Positions 1 to 9,124 of a stretch of DNA of 11,630 bases are shown in pieces. Origin of the DNA: Synura sp. LO234KE (taxonomy: Eukaryota; Sar; Synurophyceae; Synurales; Mallomonadaceae); contig VKHC01000489.1 in the NCBI GenBank assembly GCA_015143735.1, positions 1 to 11,630 on the forward strand, written 5' to 3'. Positions within the stretch are counted from its first letter, which is position 1. The number at the start of each line of letters is the position of its first letter. Both the position numbers and the translations under genes were made by a program. The notes under the pieces are model-generated. The model made no database searches, had not been told where the DNA came from, and saw only the letters and a program-made list of their open reading frames with translations.

Positions 1-938
1 ACACCAGAATTGCCAGCGGAGCTTATCGGGGAGGGCGCCGCGACGAATCATCCATCGCCATAACAGAGGGTGATCTTGCCGTCTTAGCCCGCGCCACCAG
101 TCTTTACAAACACGAGTCATTTGCACAACGCTCTGCAAATCATTCAAATAACACACTATATTTACTCTACAACGACTATCTAAGCTTTCAAATGATATCT
201 TGCGCCCAGAATTAGTGATTTCAGATGAACTGCTTCGTCGCTCCTCGTCCAGCCTTCTGTTAATTAGGTCTCTCGTGTTCATCTCATGAAGAATCGCTTC
301 TATAATTTGATCTGCAATTGCATTTCTATATTTGTTATTTGAAGGAGATATTGAAAGGAGGGAAGTAAAAGTGCCTGAAAAATAAGTTTCCCTGAGAATT
401 CGTGATAAGGTTGTGAAATCTTACCACTCAATCTGTCGCGCTTCAAACTTATGCTTAAATACTTAATCCAAGTTTGCTTAGCTTCATCGTTTTCAGCTAT
501 AACCAATATCATGGGTTTCCTGGGGTTTGTAGTCGAGAATATTATCCCTAATTTAATATCTAAAGTATTTGGCACTCTCTTCATCGACGCTCCAGGTTCA
601 GAGAAGTTAGTCAAGATAAATTCACCCTGCCATTTCTATGAAAATAATTATTCGGATGGCTGTGAGATTTACCTTAATAACGCCGTCCGAATCGACTGAG
701 GGATCTCGATTATAGTAGTAGACTGTAGAATTCTTAATGTGAAGAACAAAAAATCTCCTTAGAAACATAGCAGATGAATAATAAAGTTGCACGAATTGTT
801 GTGGTCAACGAACCGCTTCCACCGTCGACGAAAAAGTCGTTTGGATCCCATTTTATATAGCCAACCAAAGCAAACAGTATCTTTCCTTAGATCAGCATGA
901 AAAAATTTCATATCGATAGAGGACGCGTGAGTGTCCAT
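1..938 (-). CDS. PH-TBC domain Rab GTPase-activating protein, N-terminal part (3' end outside window)
   Basis: Exons on the minus strand are 938-814, 757-673, 635-425 and 374-1 (open at the edge), giving 265 residues in one frame. Introns are 56, 37 and 50 nt, all GT-AG, with phases 2, 0 and 1 matching across each junction. The ATG at 938 has a strong context (GCCATGG) and an in-frame stop upstream. Residues about 24-130 form a PH domain: GWLYKMG, then WKRRFFVL joined across intron 1, then STVYYYN, ending with the conserved Trp in QTWIKYL. A charged, serine-rich linker follows. The last ~22 residues (WRWMIRRGALPDKLRW) match the start of a TBC domain, which in this family stimulates GTP hydrolysis by Rab proteins; the PH part would bind phosphoinositide membranes. 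The catalytic Arg and Gln fingers lie outside the window, so GAP activity cannot be judged. PH plus TBC resembles the TBC1D2 type. The donor of intron 1 (GTTCGT) is weak. Confidence 0.85.
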
Positions 939-1422
939 GGCTCTATCTGTTAAAAGAGCCTGTTACCAGATATATATGAATACCAAAATTAAACGTAACA
1001 GTTAATTTGGTGAGATTTCTGTGTCACATGACAAACGACAAATATATGGTGATAGGGTTCGGAGCTCAGAGTGCTTAAAAGGCACTCGTTCAACTCCTTC
1101 ATAATGGATTCGCATTAATCTTGAAAATCAAAATGCTCTTTAAGTGTTAAAGTAATCAAGCCTTGGTGTGGTGATATTGGTAATCTCGGTAAGTTTTGCA
1201 TTATTTTTTCCTCTGTCGTTCGCCGCGCTTACCGTAAACTCAATGATGATATAAAATATTAATGGATCGTTAGGACAGATGTATATATGACGATAGTTAT
1301 TGTGTTGAGAGTTTTCGTTTAACTTCCTACATCCTATTTCTAGATTTTTTAGGCCGCAATAACTTCTTTACTTGCGGTGTGAATTGTGAACTCTGCCTCA
1401 GGCACCAGTCAGTATTCTCACG
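939..1422. promoter_or_regulatory. divergent promoter interval between the PH-TBC and rhodanese genes
   Basis: These 484 bp separate two start codons pointing away from each other, so both promoters and 5' UTRs should lie here. The interval is AT-rich with short TATATA-like stretches near 970 and 1285, but no element can be assigned with confidence. No open frame or RNA gene is seen. The role is inferred from gene orientation only. Confidence 0.5.
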
Positions 1423-3168
1423 ATGAAGCAAGTAAGATCCGCTATTTTGAAAAATCTACTGGAAGCCGGGAATGGGGTGGTAACTACGAAAGATTTGAAA
1501 AGGGGGCTTATCCAGCTTATACCTGAGGAACCATCCAAGAAAAGGCGACGCGAGATTATTTCATCGTGTATCGAAGATTTGATCGGAAAAGGGAAAATTG
1601 AGCTTTCACATGATAAATCTACGCTGAATCTTAATGTCGACACTGAAGCAAAGATGAGAAAGAAGAGAAAAAGGTTAAGTGCAAATATTCAGCCTAATGA
1701 CAGCGTCGACGATTCAGTATTAGAAGAAAAAAGTCAGCTTGATACTCAGTACAGCGAGACTAGCCATCGAAAAGAATCAGAAGTGACGGGCGCGACTATA
1801 ACCACTGGGAACGGTGAGATGCCGTCAAATAAATAAATTGAGCGTGCTCTGTTCACTCTGCTTTCTTCCAGTTACCATTCTATTGTTTTATGCTTATGCT
1901 ACTCCCCAGATGACCCGAGGTACGATGATATACTCTTATGGAACGACTCATTTACGTAGCATTCATGCCCATGGACTCACGTCGCGGCTCGTATGCTTTG
2001 ATGCAGTCGAACAAGACGAGGCGATCGCTTTCTGTACTCGGACCTTGAAGAGCAATGGAGTGACGGGGCGGCTGCGGGTCGCAAGGGAGGGCTTTAATGG
2101 CACCCTGACAGGTTGCGCCCTTTTCCCGATGCATGTCCCGTATAGGCTAAGTGTGTGTACTGCTCGCAGGACCCCATGCGGGAGTACGCGCGTTCACGTC
2201 GGCCCTGAAGGTATTTTGTTCTTGACTGACCTCCTTCTCTTCTGAGATACTTCCCTTACGTGTTATCCACCACGCTCCGCCATGTCCATCCACCCACAGA
2301 CATTTGCCCCACACATATTTGGTCAGACAGACTTCAAGTACGTGGACAATATGCCGGATAACCAGATGCTGAAAGGCCTCAAAGTGTGGCCTGTGACGGA
2401 GATTGTGACTTACGGCTTCCATCCGTCGGACGCGCCGCTGGAACTCGGGGGCACTCACCTGAAGCCCGCGGACTTCCACGCGGCTATGGAGAGCCCGGAC
2501 ACCGTGGTCATCGATGTGAGGAATGCCAACGAGACGGCCATTGGTAAGTCTAGGTCACGGTCCCTCCCTCCTGGGACCTGTGTCTTATCGCTGTTTCATT
2601 CAGGGAAGTTCATGCCGCCTGAGAATGGCGCGGTGGTCTTGGACCCGCTGATGAGGAGGTCCACCGAGTTCCCGAAGTACGTGCTGCAGGCTCACCCCTA
2701 TCGGTACACACAAGCACTCACACCTTGCTCTAACGAGTATATATCGTGTACAGTTGGATAGAGAAGAACAAGAAGCAGTTGGAAGGCAAGAAGATTCTCA
2801 TGTACTGCACGGCGGGTGTGCGGTGCGAGCGCGCCTCTGCCTTCATTCGTAAGAAAGGACTAGCGGACGTGTACCAGTTGGAGGGCGGCATCCACCGCTA
2901 CCTGGAGACCTACGCGGAGGACGGAGGGCACTGGGTGGGGAAGAACTACGTGTTCGACAAGAGGTTCAACCACGGCGCTAAGGAGGCCGTTACGATATCC
3001 AAGTGTGTGCACTGCGGCCTCCCGTGGGATCGGTACCAGGCCCAGAAGAAATGTGCGGTGTGTGCGATGGAAGTCATATTGTGCAAGACTTGTCAGAGGT
3101 GTAAACCCTCTATCCCTTCCTCGGGGTTGAAGTGCTTTCTGTGCTCACAACCACCAAGCGGCGCGTAA
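1423..3168 (+). CDS. TSTD2: TrhO/TSTD2-type (UPF0176) rhodanese-domain protein with basic N-terminal extension
   Basis: Seven exons: 1423-1813, 1872-1919, 2007-2111, 2170-2210, 2300-2543, 2604-2676 and 2754-3168, 1317 nt, 438 residues plus stop. Every intron (58, 87, 58, 89, 60 and 77 nt) is GT-AG and phase-consistent. Residues 1-130 are lysine-rich with nuclear-signal-like KKRRR and RKKRKR and no family match that I recognise. The UPF0176 N-terminal domain follows (TILLFYAYA, VTGRLRVAREGFNGTL), then a rhodanese domain with IDVRNANETAIGKF, a STEFP.W motif and the active loop CTAGVRCER (catalytic-type Cys319, second Cys325). The C-terminus has four to five CxxC-like pairs (385/388, 401/404, 411/414, 428/431), probably a zinc site. 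Bacterial TrhO uses this architecture in oxygen-dependent 5-hydroxyuridine formation at tRNA position 34; the eukaryotic TSTD2 role is less clear. The start is the first ATG after an in-frame stop at 1387. Confidence 0.92.
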
Positions 3169-3496
3169 CTAAGATTTTTGTGCATTAGCGGTAGTTAGGC
3201 CGCTGGTCAGACATGGATTCAAGGGTGCGTCTAATTTCATATCTCGGACTCTAATACCAGGCCAAATAATTGTTGGTGTGTGGTTCTATAATTTTAGTCA
3301 AATTGCCTCAAGGGATCTACGAGATAATTCTTACGAAAGAATCAAATCAAATATTAATAGCTTTCTCGAAACAAATCTCAGTCGAGCAAAGAGTGATGCC
3401 ACACTGCTGGAGAGAAGGAAATCATAAGAGTCCTTGTTGGGCTTCATTGGTTGAGAGCGCCAGGGCAGAGGATGACTCATCCTCAGCCATTTTTTG

Positions 3497-3532
3497 CTTG
3501 TTAAATAATTTGTTCTTGTTAAATAATTTGTT
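3497..3532. repeat. perfect 18-bp tandem duplication
   Basis: CTTGTTAAATAATTTGTT occurs twice head to tail with no mismatch (3497-3514 and 3515-3532). It is followed by CTTTCAG. The identity suggests a recent slippage or repair event in noncoding DNA. Confidence 0.9.
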
Positions 3533-3673
3533 CTTTCAGCTGAAAATTCGTACATATACTACTAGTTTTAATAGATTACCCGAAACCAGCAGCAGCCGAT
3601 GATAGTAGTGCCGGCAGTTAGGCAGAATCTAGTGCTGGTAATTTGGGGAATCAAGGCAGAAGCAATTGATTCT

Positions 3674-3957
3674 GTGGTACTTCCCCAAGCAAGCAAAATA
3701 TAGCTGGAATCCTCCGACTTCTCCCTCGTCGCTCAAACAGTCACCGTAAACAAGTACTTGGCCACTATTTTCGTGTAGCGGCAACCACCGCGATCTCCCT
3801 CACAACGTAGGGATATGGGGCGAAAGGGGTCCGGCGGTCGTGGTAAGAGAGGGGAGTGATTTAGGCAGGGTACTACAGTGGTTGTTCCTCACAATAGGCA
3901 AAATCTATGCAACCACCATGACATTCTCGGTGGTACTCCTAGCGCAAGCAAGGCAGT
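3674..3957. repeat. diverged direct repeats, possible relic of a duplicated element
   Basis: GTGGTACT followed a few bases later by CAAGCAAG occurs at 3674-3693 and again at 3930-3952. GCAACCACC occurs at 3781 and 3909. CCTCACAA followed by TAGG occurs near 3798 and 3887. The spacing is not constant and the matches are short, so an old, decayed repeat is only one reading; chance similarity is possible. Confidence 0.25.
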
Positions 3958-4060
3958 GTGTTACTTTTACCATTTTACTACCTGCGAGATAGTTATAAAC
4001 ATTTCACAAAATATCGATCTCAAGTTATAAAACTAATTGACAAATATTGGGGTCACAACA

Positions 4061-6244
4061 TCATCTGCAGACTAGAAGCAAATCTTCCAACCCGATGGGA
4101 TCCCAGGACACGCCACGGGCACCGTTGTTCTGGTGCACAAAGACCACATTCATATCGAAGTAGCAGAGGCGATTACCGAACTGATACACCTGCTTGCCAT
4201 CGTGCATCTTCCCCTCCCTGGGCATAAATATAACCCCGTGAGACTCCGCGAAGCTCTCAACTACATCTTTGAAGCTGATTCCTCCGGAGAGCCCGTTGCC
4301 TTGGGTAGGATACACCTTCGGCCGCTGCAGCTCCTGCAACCTATTCTCAGCAATCAACAACCTTTGTCTCCTTTCAAGAACAGTGTAGTAGGTGCAGGGC
4401 TGGGCTAAGGACGCAGGCAGGTTAAGGAGGGTTCCAGGTTCACTGAGCAATACTTGGTTCATAAGTTCTAGGGCTTGGTTGAAGCAAGACTCAAGGGCGG
4501 GGTCACGGAGCAGATCGGAGGGGAACTGGGACTTCCAACCGAGGTACCAATTCGTGATCTCTTCGAAGTCTGGGGACGGGGCGGTGAGCCATTGGAAGAG
4601 GACGAGGAGCCACTTGGGGAGGAACTCGCCCTCGATCAGGGAGAGGAAGTGGGTCCGCGGGATCAGCTGCGACCAGGACATGAGGTTGTGGAACGGCTCG
4701 AGGTCCTGCAGGGCCGGATTGATGACGTACCCACGCATGTACTCGATTAGCTTAGGAACCACACATCTCACGAGCAACTGGCCGAAGCTTGTCTGATCGA
4801 AGACCCCGTGCCACGGGAGAAGGATGACCCGGGCGGATGGGTCTGACGGGTGCCAGTGCTTCAGGGCAGCGGACAGCTTCCTCCTGATCTCTGGGTACAC
4901 CGCGCTGAGCGATGACCCGAGGAGCCCGAGCCACGGGTGCAGCCATGAGTTGATGGGGATCGAATCGGTGGTAGGAGACCACTCTTGGACTTCCTGGGTC
5001 AGTTTGGGGAGCAGGATAGAGGACGATAAGAGTTCGAATGCGGAGGGGGATGTCATGGGTTTGAGCCTCTCCATCAGTTTGACAGCGCCCCAAGGCTGTT
5101 CCCGCGGCCTCCACTGGTTTACAAGATGACTGCGCACTGCTGGGAGCACGACCGTCTCAAAGGACCGCTGCAGCAACTGCTCTGCTATTACCTTATCATT
5201 CGCGTCCTCCAACGCGTCCAAGAACGGGAACCAACTCGAATACAGATCCGTTAATATATCCGCGTCATCAATTGGGTTCCAGTTCAAGAGCTCATTGCGT
5301 ATCACTGGAGTGATTAGACACGGCAGGCTATGGATTACACCGAATAATTTGAACTCTTCCCGAAATTTTGATTGGACAGTTACAAGCATATTGGCAATAT
5401 CGCCGACGTTAATTTTGTCGACGCTGTTTTCCATACGATCCAATACGCGCTCGAATACTGCCGTTAGCTGACGCATCCGATTCAATTGACCACTGTCAGC
5501 CTGCAGCATGTTATCTGTCGATTCGATTTCAGACTCAATAATTTTCAATTTCCGCGAAACGAGTTGCTGCTTCTTTGTATTTTCATACAACGATCTCTCT
5601 GACAATTGAGTGCACAAACTAATATTATAGAGAATTTCATCACCGTAGCGAGCTTGTCCGTGTGTTTGCAACAACAAATTCAATGGTTCTTTGTTGATTT
5701 CACTCATATCTGTAATGATGGTTGCTGCAGCACCCCTCATATCAACGATTACTTGCTTGTCCTCATCAGCATGAAATTTCGCACGTTCTATCAAATCTTC
5801 AACAGAGTAGTTATTCAGAGATGACTTTCGTTTTTTAGTTTTCCTCCAGCTCTGCGATTCAATCATATCATCAAGCGAAGGTTTTTTTGTATCATTAGTT
5901 GACCCAGAATGAGAGGAAATTTTATTTTTTAATGTCTCTGGGGCATCTCCAAACCCTAGACCTACGGTACCTGGACGAACTTTCACCTCAATCGCGGCTG
6001 TAATACCGGTTTCTTTAGCTCCCAGTCTACCGGTAAATCCAAATTTTTCCAATAGCTTCTTACCGATCCCTTTCGTGTGCTTTTCCCAGTTTCCTATTCC
6101 ACTTAGGGCGCGCTTGGCAGCGGCCTGGTCCACGGGGCCAGAGTTGGAGGGAGATTTTGAGGATGATACTTCTTTATTCTTGCCAGAATTAATGTCTTCA
6201 AGCATCGACCGAAAATCATTATTCCCTAAATTTTCACTCGCCAT
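4061..6244 (-). CDS. TFIP11: TFIP11/Ntr1-type G-patch spliceosome disassembly factor
   Basis: One uninterrupted frame of 727 residues. Residues about 53-98 are a G-patch (NWEKHTKGIGKKLLEKFGF, ending GTVGLGFGD), the motif that in TFIP11/Ntr1 activates the DEAH helicase DHX15/Prp43 to release the intron-lariat spliceosome. Residues about 230-560 match the GCFC region typical of the family, and the C-terminal third has the family block FLPKWLLVLFQWL, then ITNWYLGWKSQFP. The conserved tail around YQFGNRLCYFD and VVFVHQNN ends close to the stop, so the 3' end is complete. The product should act in the nucleus. It is shorter than human TFIP11 (about 840 residues) because the usual acidic TIP_N region ahead of the G-patch is reduced to about 50 residues; an unseen upstream exon could supply it. 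The G-patch lacks one residue of the common GxGLGK turn (here TGRLGAK). ATG at 6244 has A at -3 and G at +4. Plus-strand open frames opposite it are shadows. Confidence 0.95.
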   Translation of the reverse strand: MASENLGNNDFRSMLEDINSGKNKEVSSSKSPSNSGPVDQAAAKRALSGIGNWEKHTKGIGKKLLEKFGFTGRLGAKETGITAAIEVKVRPGTVGLGFGDAPETLKNKISSHSGSTNDTKKPSLDDMIESQSWRKTKKRKSSLNNYSVEDLIERAKFHADEDKQVIVDMRGAAATIITDMSEINKEPLNLLLQTHGQARYGDEILYNISLCTQLSERSLYENTKKQQLVSRKLKIIESEIESTDNMLQADSGQLNRMRQLTAVFERVLDRMENSVDKINVGDIANMLVTVQSKFREEFKLFGVIHSLPCLITPVIRNELLNWNPIDDADILTDLYSSWFPFLDALEDANDKVIAEQLLQRSFETVVLPAVRSHLVNQWRPREQPWGAVKLMERLKPMTSPSAFELLSSSILLPKLTQEVQEWSPTTDSIPINSWLHPWLGLLGSSLSAVYPEIRRKLSAALKHWHPSDPSARVILLPWHGVFDQTSFGQLLVRCVVPKLIEYMRGYVINPALQDLEPFHNLMSWSQLIPRTHFLSLIEGEFLPKWLLVLFQWLTAPSPDFEEITNWYLGWKSQFPSDLLRDPALESCFNQALELMNQVLLSEPGTLLNLPASLAQPCTYYTVLERRQRLLIAENRLQELQRPKVYPTQGNGLSGGISFKDVVESFAESHGVIFMPREGKMHDGKQVYQFGNRLCYFDMNVVFVHQNNGARGVSWDPIGLEDLLLVCR

Positions 6245-6519
6245 TTTATCAGGAAAAAATTAATTTCATTCAACGGGGAAAATTATTTGTTAACATTCAT
6301 AAATAATATACACATAAAAAATACGAACTTGAATAATTTTCATCGAATTTGATGTGAAAAGGCAGAACAAGAACTAGTACGCCTTACTTTCCTCTCAGAA
6401 CTTGAAGCAGAATAAATTCTGTGACGTTTTGACAGTTAGCAACACACAAGTTGCAGGATTTGATTTGTTAGAAGTCAGGGGAATAATAAAATATTACTAG
6501 ATTTTAGTGCGATCAAGTC
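6245..6519. promoter_or_regulatory. divergent promoter interval between TFIP11-like and PEX11-like genes
   Basis: Only 275 AT-rich bp separate the two start codons, which point away from each other, so a shared bidirectional promoter is likely. If PEX11 starts at the second Met (6577), the gap is 332 bp. No core element can be named with confidence. Confidence 0.5.
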
Positions 6520-7652
6520 ATGTGTATTCATGCCGCTAAAAGAGAGAAGGATAAAAGGGGCCATCATGCAAAAAAAATGACTAATCTATTTTATTTTGCG
6601 ATCAGTTTGATCGCATACGGTCTTGACAGACATCGGCTGCAACATGTATTCGAAAAATTAGCCAAAATAAGTCTCAATCTTCGCGTTCGAGATCGTATCG
6701 TTAAGGTAACACGAAAGTTTAGACTTTGAATATTTTTATTTCAGACCTGCATTGTCAGCTTTTGCAATATGGAAGCCAGATGAGCCTTCATTACTTTAGA
6801 TGCTACTTAAGTGAAGAGGGATCAGCCACTATAGCAACACTGCGTCGTGCGTGCTCAAATTCTCGGAAGGTCATGTGGTTGCTGAAATCATTCAACCACG
6901 TTGAAGATATGTTTAAAAGAATTCGATCGGGAGCATTCAATGAAAGTTTCTGTGACCGTATCGACTTCGTTGAACAAATATTCTTGGTAAGACGTATATT
7001 ATCTTTTCTCATGATTGTAACTGAGAGAGGCGTTTAAGGCGCTTTATTTTTTATACGAAAATCAAATACTGTTTGCTCGAGCGCAACTCTTTGGATACAA
7101 GGAATCAATCGTAGAACCTTATTGTAATTGGTCATGGTTCTGGGGCGACTTGGCTTATTTTGTATCGTGTTCTTCTAGACTTCTAAACAATTATTACCAA
7201 ACTCACGTGTATGAACACCGTGCCCACAAGTTAGTACGATCGCCTATCCACCACACTGCCACTGTGCATCATCACAACCAACACCAGCATCAACCTTCGA
7301 GTAAACCCAACTCCTGTCTGGGTCACGTCCAGAGAGAGCTTCCCTCTGATGACTTACTGGTGGATGTGACACAGACATTGAAGCATATTGTCAAACTGAA
7401 TGAAGAGAGGTCTTTTCTCCTCACCAACTTCGTAATTGTAAGACTTTTAGACAGCTGCTCCCTTCATTCTTCTCCATCATCCTTTTCCCTTTGGTCTACT
7501 CTCGACAGGCAAGCATGGAGCTCGGTGTGTCGGCGCATTACGTGGGCATATGGACGCGACTGTTTGGAGAAAAACTGTTCTGTGGTCACGTGGGATTCAT
7601 GGGCGCGTTGTCGTCTGTGTTGACGATAGTAGACGCGTACCGCAAGGCGTGA
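6520..7652 (+). CDS. PEX11: PEX11-family peroxisomal membrane elongation protein
   Basis: Exons 6520-6705, 6759-6986, 7039-7437 and 7509-7652 give 957 nt, 318 residues plus stop; all three introns (53, 52, 71 nt) are GT-AG and phase 0. The join of exons 1 and 2 restores the PEX11 signature RDRIVK-LLQYGSQ, which picks the acceptor CAG at 6756-6758 over the earlier one at 6742-6744. Further family features are SRKVMWLLKSFNHVEDMFKR (exon 2), the pattern ALYFLYENQIL, then WSWFWGDLAYFVS (exon 3), and the C-terminal GHVGFMGALSSVLTIVDAY membrane helix. PEX11 proteins bind and curve the peroxisome membrane during elongation and fission. Unusual: a histidine/glutamine-rich insert (HHHNQHQHQ, about residue 205) in the loop before the last conserved block, and a 56-residue leader before RDR, longer than usual. 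The start is uncertain: Met1 (6520) follows an in-frame stop at 6505, Met20 (6577) is equally possible, and a TTGACAG acceptor just inside the frame could mean an upstream exon. Confidence 0.9.
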
Positions 7653-7988
7653 TTTGTTGAATATTCTTGTATATATTACAAAAGGATTGAGTACTTGTAA
7701 CTCCATTTATGTGATGCATTTCGTTCCCCGGCTCGCTTGGCTTCCTATACCGTTTACTTTCGTGGTGACCGTCCCTCTGTAGTATTGGGCACCACTTTAA
7801 AAATTGTCCGAGAAGAACGATAAATTTTGTTTTACTTTACGTTCTTCATATCTTCTTTTACATATTTGTACTGAATCCTGATGTTAACCTTTGGAGCTGG
7901 GCGATCATGTCGTGCTGTAGTGGGTCTATTAGTAATATCACCGGTTTGTGTCTCAGCTTATTCGGTTTGTGGTAATAAGGTAAGATGT

Positions 7989-8008
7989 CGTTCTAGTACG
8001 TTCTAGTA
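7989..8008. repeat. 10-bp tandem duplication
   Basis: CGTTCTAGTA is present twice head to tail without mismatch, in noncoding DNA downstream of PEX11. Confidence 0.8.
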
Positions 8009-8473
8009 TAGGATGGGGATTTAAAAAGCTGCGAAATAAGGACAGTCGTCTGCCGCCTGCTCCTGCAGGCAATGAGTTCCGAGGGGGATTGTCCTCATAG
8101 CACCTCCTCGGGAAGAGCCGGTGATACTAGTAAGCCACGATGTCCCCCACGAGGTGAAAGGGGACACGAAAAAAAGCTCCCCAATGCCATTGCAAAACAA
8201 CCCGAGAACGGCCAAAGCAAATTAGCAGTGCGCAGGAGAAGAGAAAATAGAGATAGTACATGCATGCAATGATGTGTCTGTCCTCCTGGCTAGTACACAA
8301 GAAATTTCCAAGACCCCGCATGCTGCGTCGAAGAAAAGCAGAACGGAGCAACCGTGAGCCTGGAATACTACAGCGAGCGGGAGATGGTATCGATTGCCCG
8401 CCGGGCATAGGGCCTCTTCCGAGGAGCTCCAATCCGTGACCTCCCCACAGGTGGGCGGCGGGAGCACGCCATT

Positions 8474-8519
8474 GAAGTGGAAGTCAGGAGGGAGAACGGC
8501 GTGGAAGTGGAAGTCAGGA
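8474..8519. repeat. two 16-bp direct copies, period 30 bp
   Basis: GAAGTGGAAGTCAGGA occurs exactly at 8474-8489 and 8504-8519, and each copy is itself built around GAAGTGGAAGT. This looks like the start of a minisatellite. Confidence 0.75.
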
Positions 8520-8737
8520 CATCATGTCCCACGACCTCGACAGCGGCCAGGAGACCGGCGGCCAGACAGGAAGCACCAAAAGTAGTTCTGGTGGGAAGCA
8601 TGGCCTCTTCAAAGACGAGGTTCCGCTGGGAGTCCTCATGATCCCCTGTACCAGAAGCCAGCCACAGGTCCTCAATGTAGGAACTCAATATAGAGAGAAT
8701 TGACGAGAATTACCGCAGTTCCCAAATAATTTCTTGC

Positions 8738-9019
8738 TTGCCAGGATCTGAGCTGGTTGATACGGCAGGTGTTGATCAGCAGTCGCAGTGTATGATCCGG
8801 ACGTTTCCACGCGGCGAGGTCGCCGCAAACGTTTTACGAGGCCCTAAGTCGGACTTTCTCAAGAAGACCAGTGGGACTATTTTGAATGTGAAAACTGGCA
8901 AGGCCTCAACACTGTCCAGTCAGGAAGCAGACACTATGAAACGAAAGCCGCAGTTCCAGCCTCCCTTCGCTCGCGCTCTTCGTCAAGGCGACGTCCATAA
9001 ACCAGAATTTGATCTCTAA
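8738..9019 (+). other. hypothetical open frame, possible exon or relic
   Basis: A 93-codon plus-strand frame starting at a non-ATG codon directly after a CTTGCTTGCCAG acceptor-like site, so an exon is more likely than a complete gene if it is real. The composition is protein-like and basic (segments such as RTFPRGEVAANVL and SDFLKKTSG), with no hydrophobic segment. I recognise no family. No partner exon can be proven. Confidence 0.25.
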
Positions 9020-9124
9020 ACGCGAGCAGAGGTATCAGGGCTGATTGTGAACTATACGATTGCTTAGGGAAATGTTTTGATACAACGTCCAGTGCGGCCA
9101 ATGAATTCTCTAGTCGCAGAGTGA

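Larger units (their letters stand above)
3169..4060. other. convergent intergenic spacer
   Basis: These 892 bp lie between two stop codons facing each other and must hold both 3' UTRs and polyadenylation sites. I see no convincing gene. The 110-codon frame at 3270-3602 has no family motif and contains the 18-bp tandem duplication, so I treat it as chance. Weak, diverged repeats occur at 3674-3957. Confidence 0.6.
7653..8737. other. spacer downstream of PEX11, no recognised gene
   Basis: The first ~350 bp are AT-rich and probably include the PEX11 3' UTR. From about 8040 the DNA becomes GC-richer and carries several overlapping frames of 60-106 codons on both strands (the longest is minus 8688-8368). 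None shows a family motif, and the minus frame contains a repeat-encoded Ser/Thr stretch. Two small repeats are listed separately. I cannot assign a function. Confidence 0.5.

Noticed and set aside
1423-1836. A separate 137-residue basic protein
   Set aside because: The frame crosses a good GTGAGA donor at 1814 and stops inside the intron; splicing continues the frame into the rhodanese gene in the correct phase.
1814-1871. Apparent signal peptide (hydrophobic stretch after a GTG start) opening the 143-codon frame
   Set aside because: The stretch is mostly the 58-nt intron 1814-1871; the start is GTG, and splicing joins exon 1 directly to TILLFYAYA of the UPF0176 domain.
3270-3602. 110-codon plus-strand gene
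   Set aside because: No motif, low-complexity end encoded by the 18-bp duplication, and a position in a convergent spacer.
4133-5129. Several plus-strand frames of 90-134 codons
   Set aside because: They lie opposite the well-supported TFIP11-like gene and are shadows of its GC-rich half.
8055-8070. Hairpin GCCTGC-TCCT-GCAGGC as a terminator or RNA element
   Set aside because: Six base pairs only, with no flanking pairing and no gene end nearby; bacterial-type terminators are not expected here.
8127-8688. Minus-strand frames of 81-106 codons
   Set aside because: They overlap one another in different frames, lack family motifs, and one contains translated minisatellite sequence.
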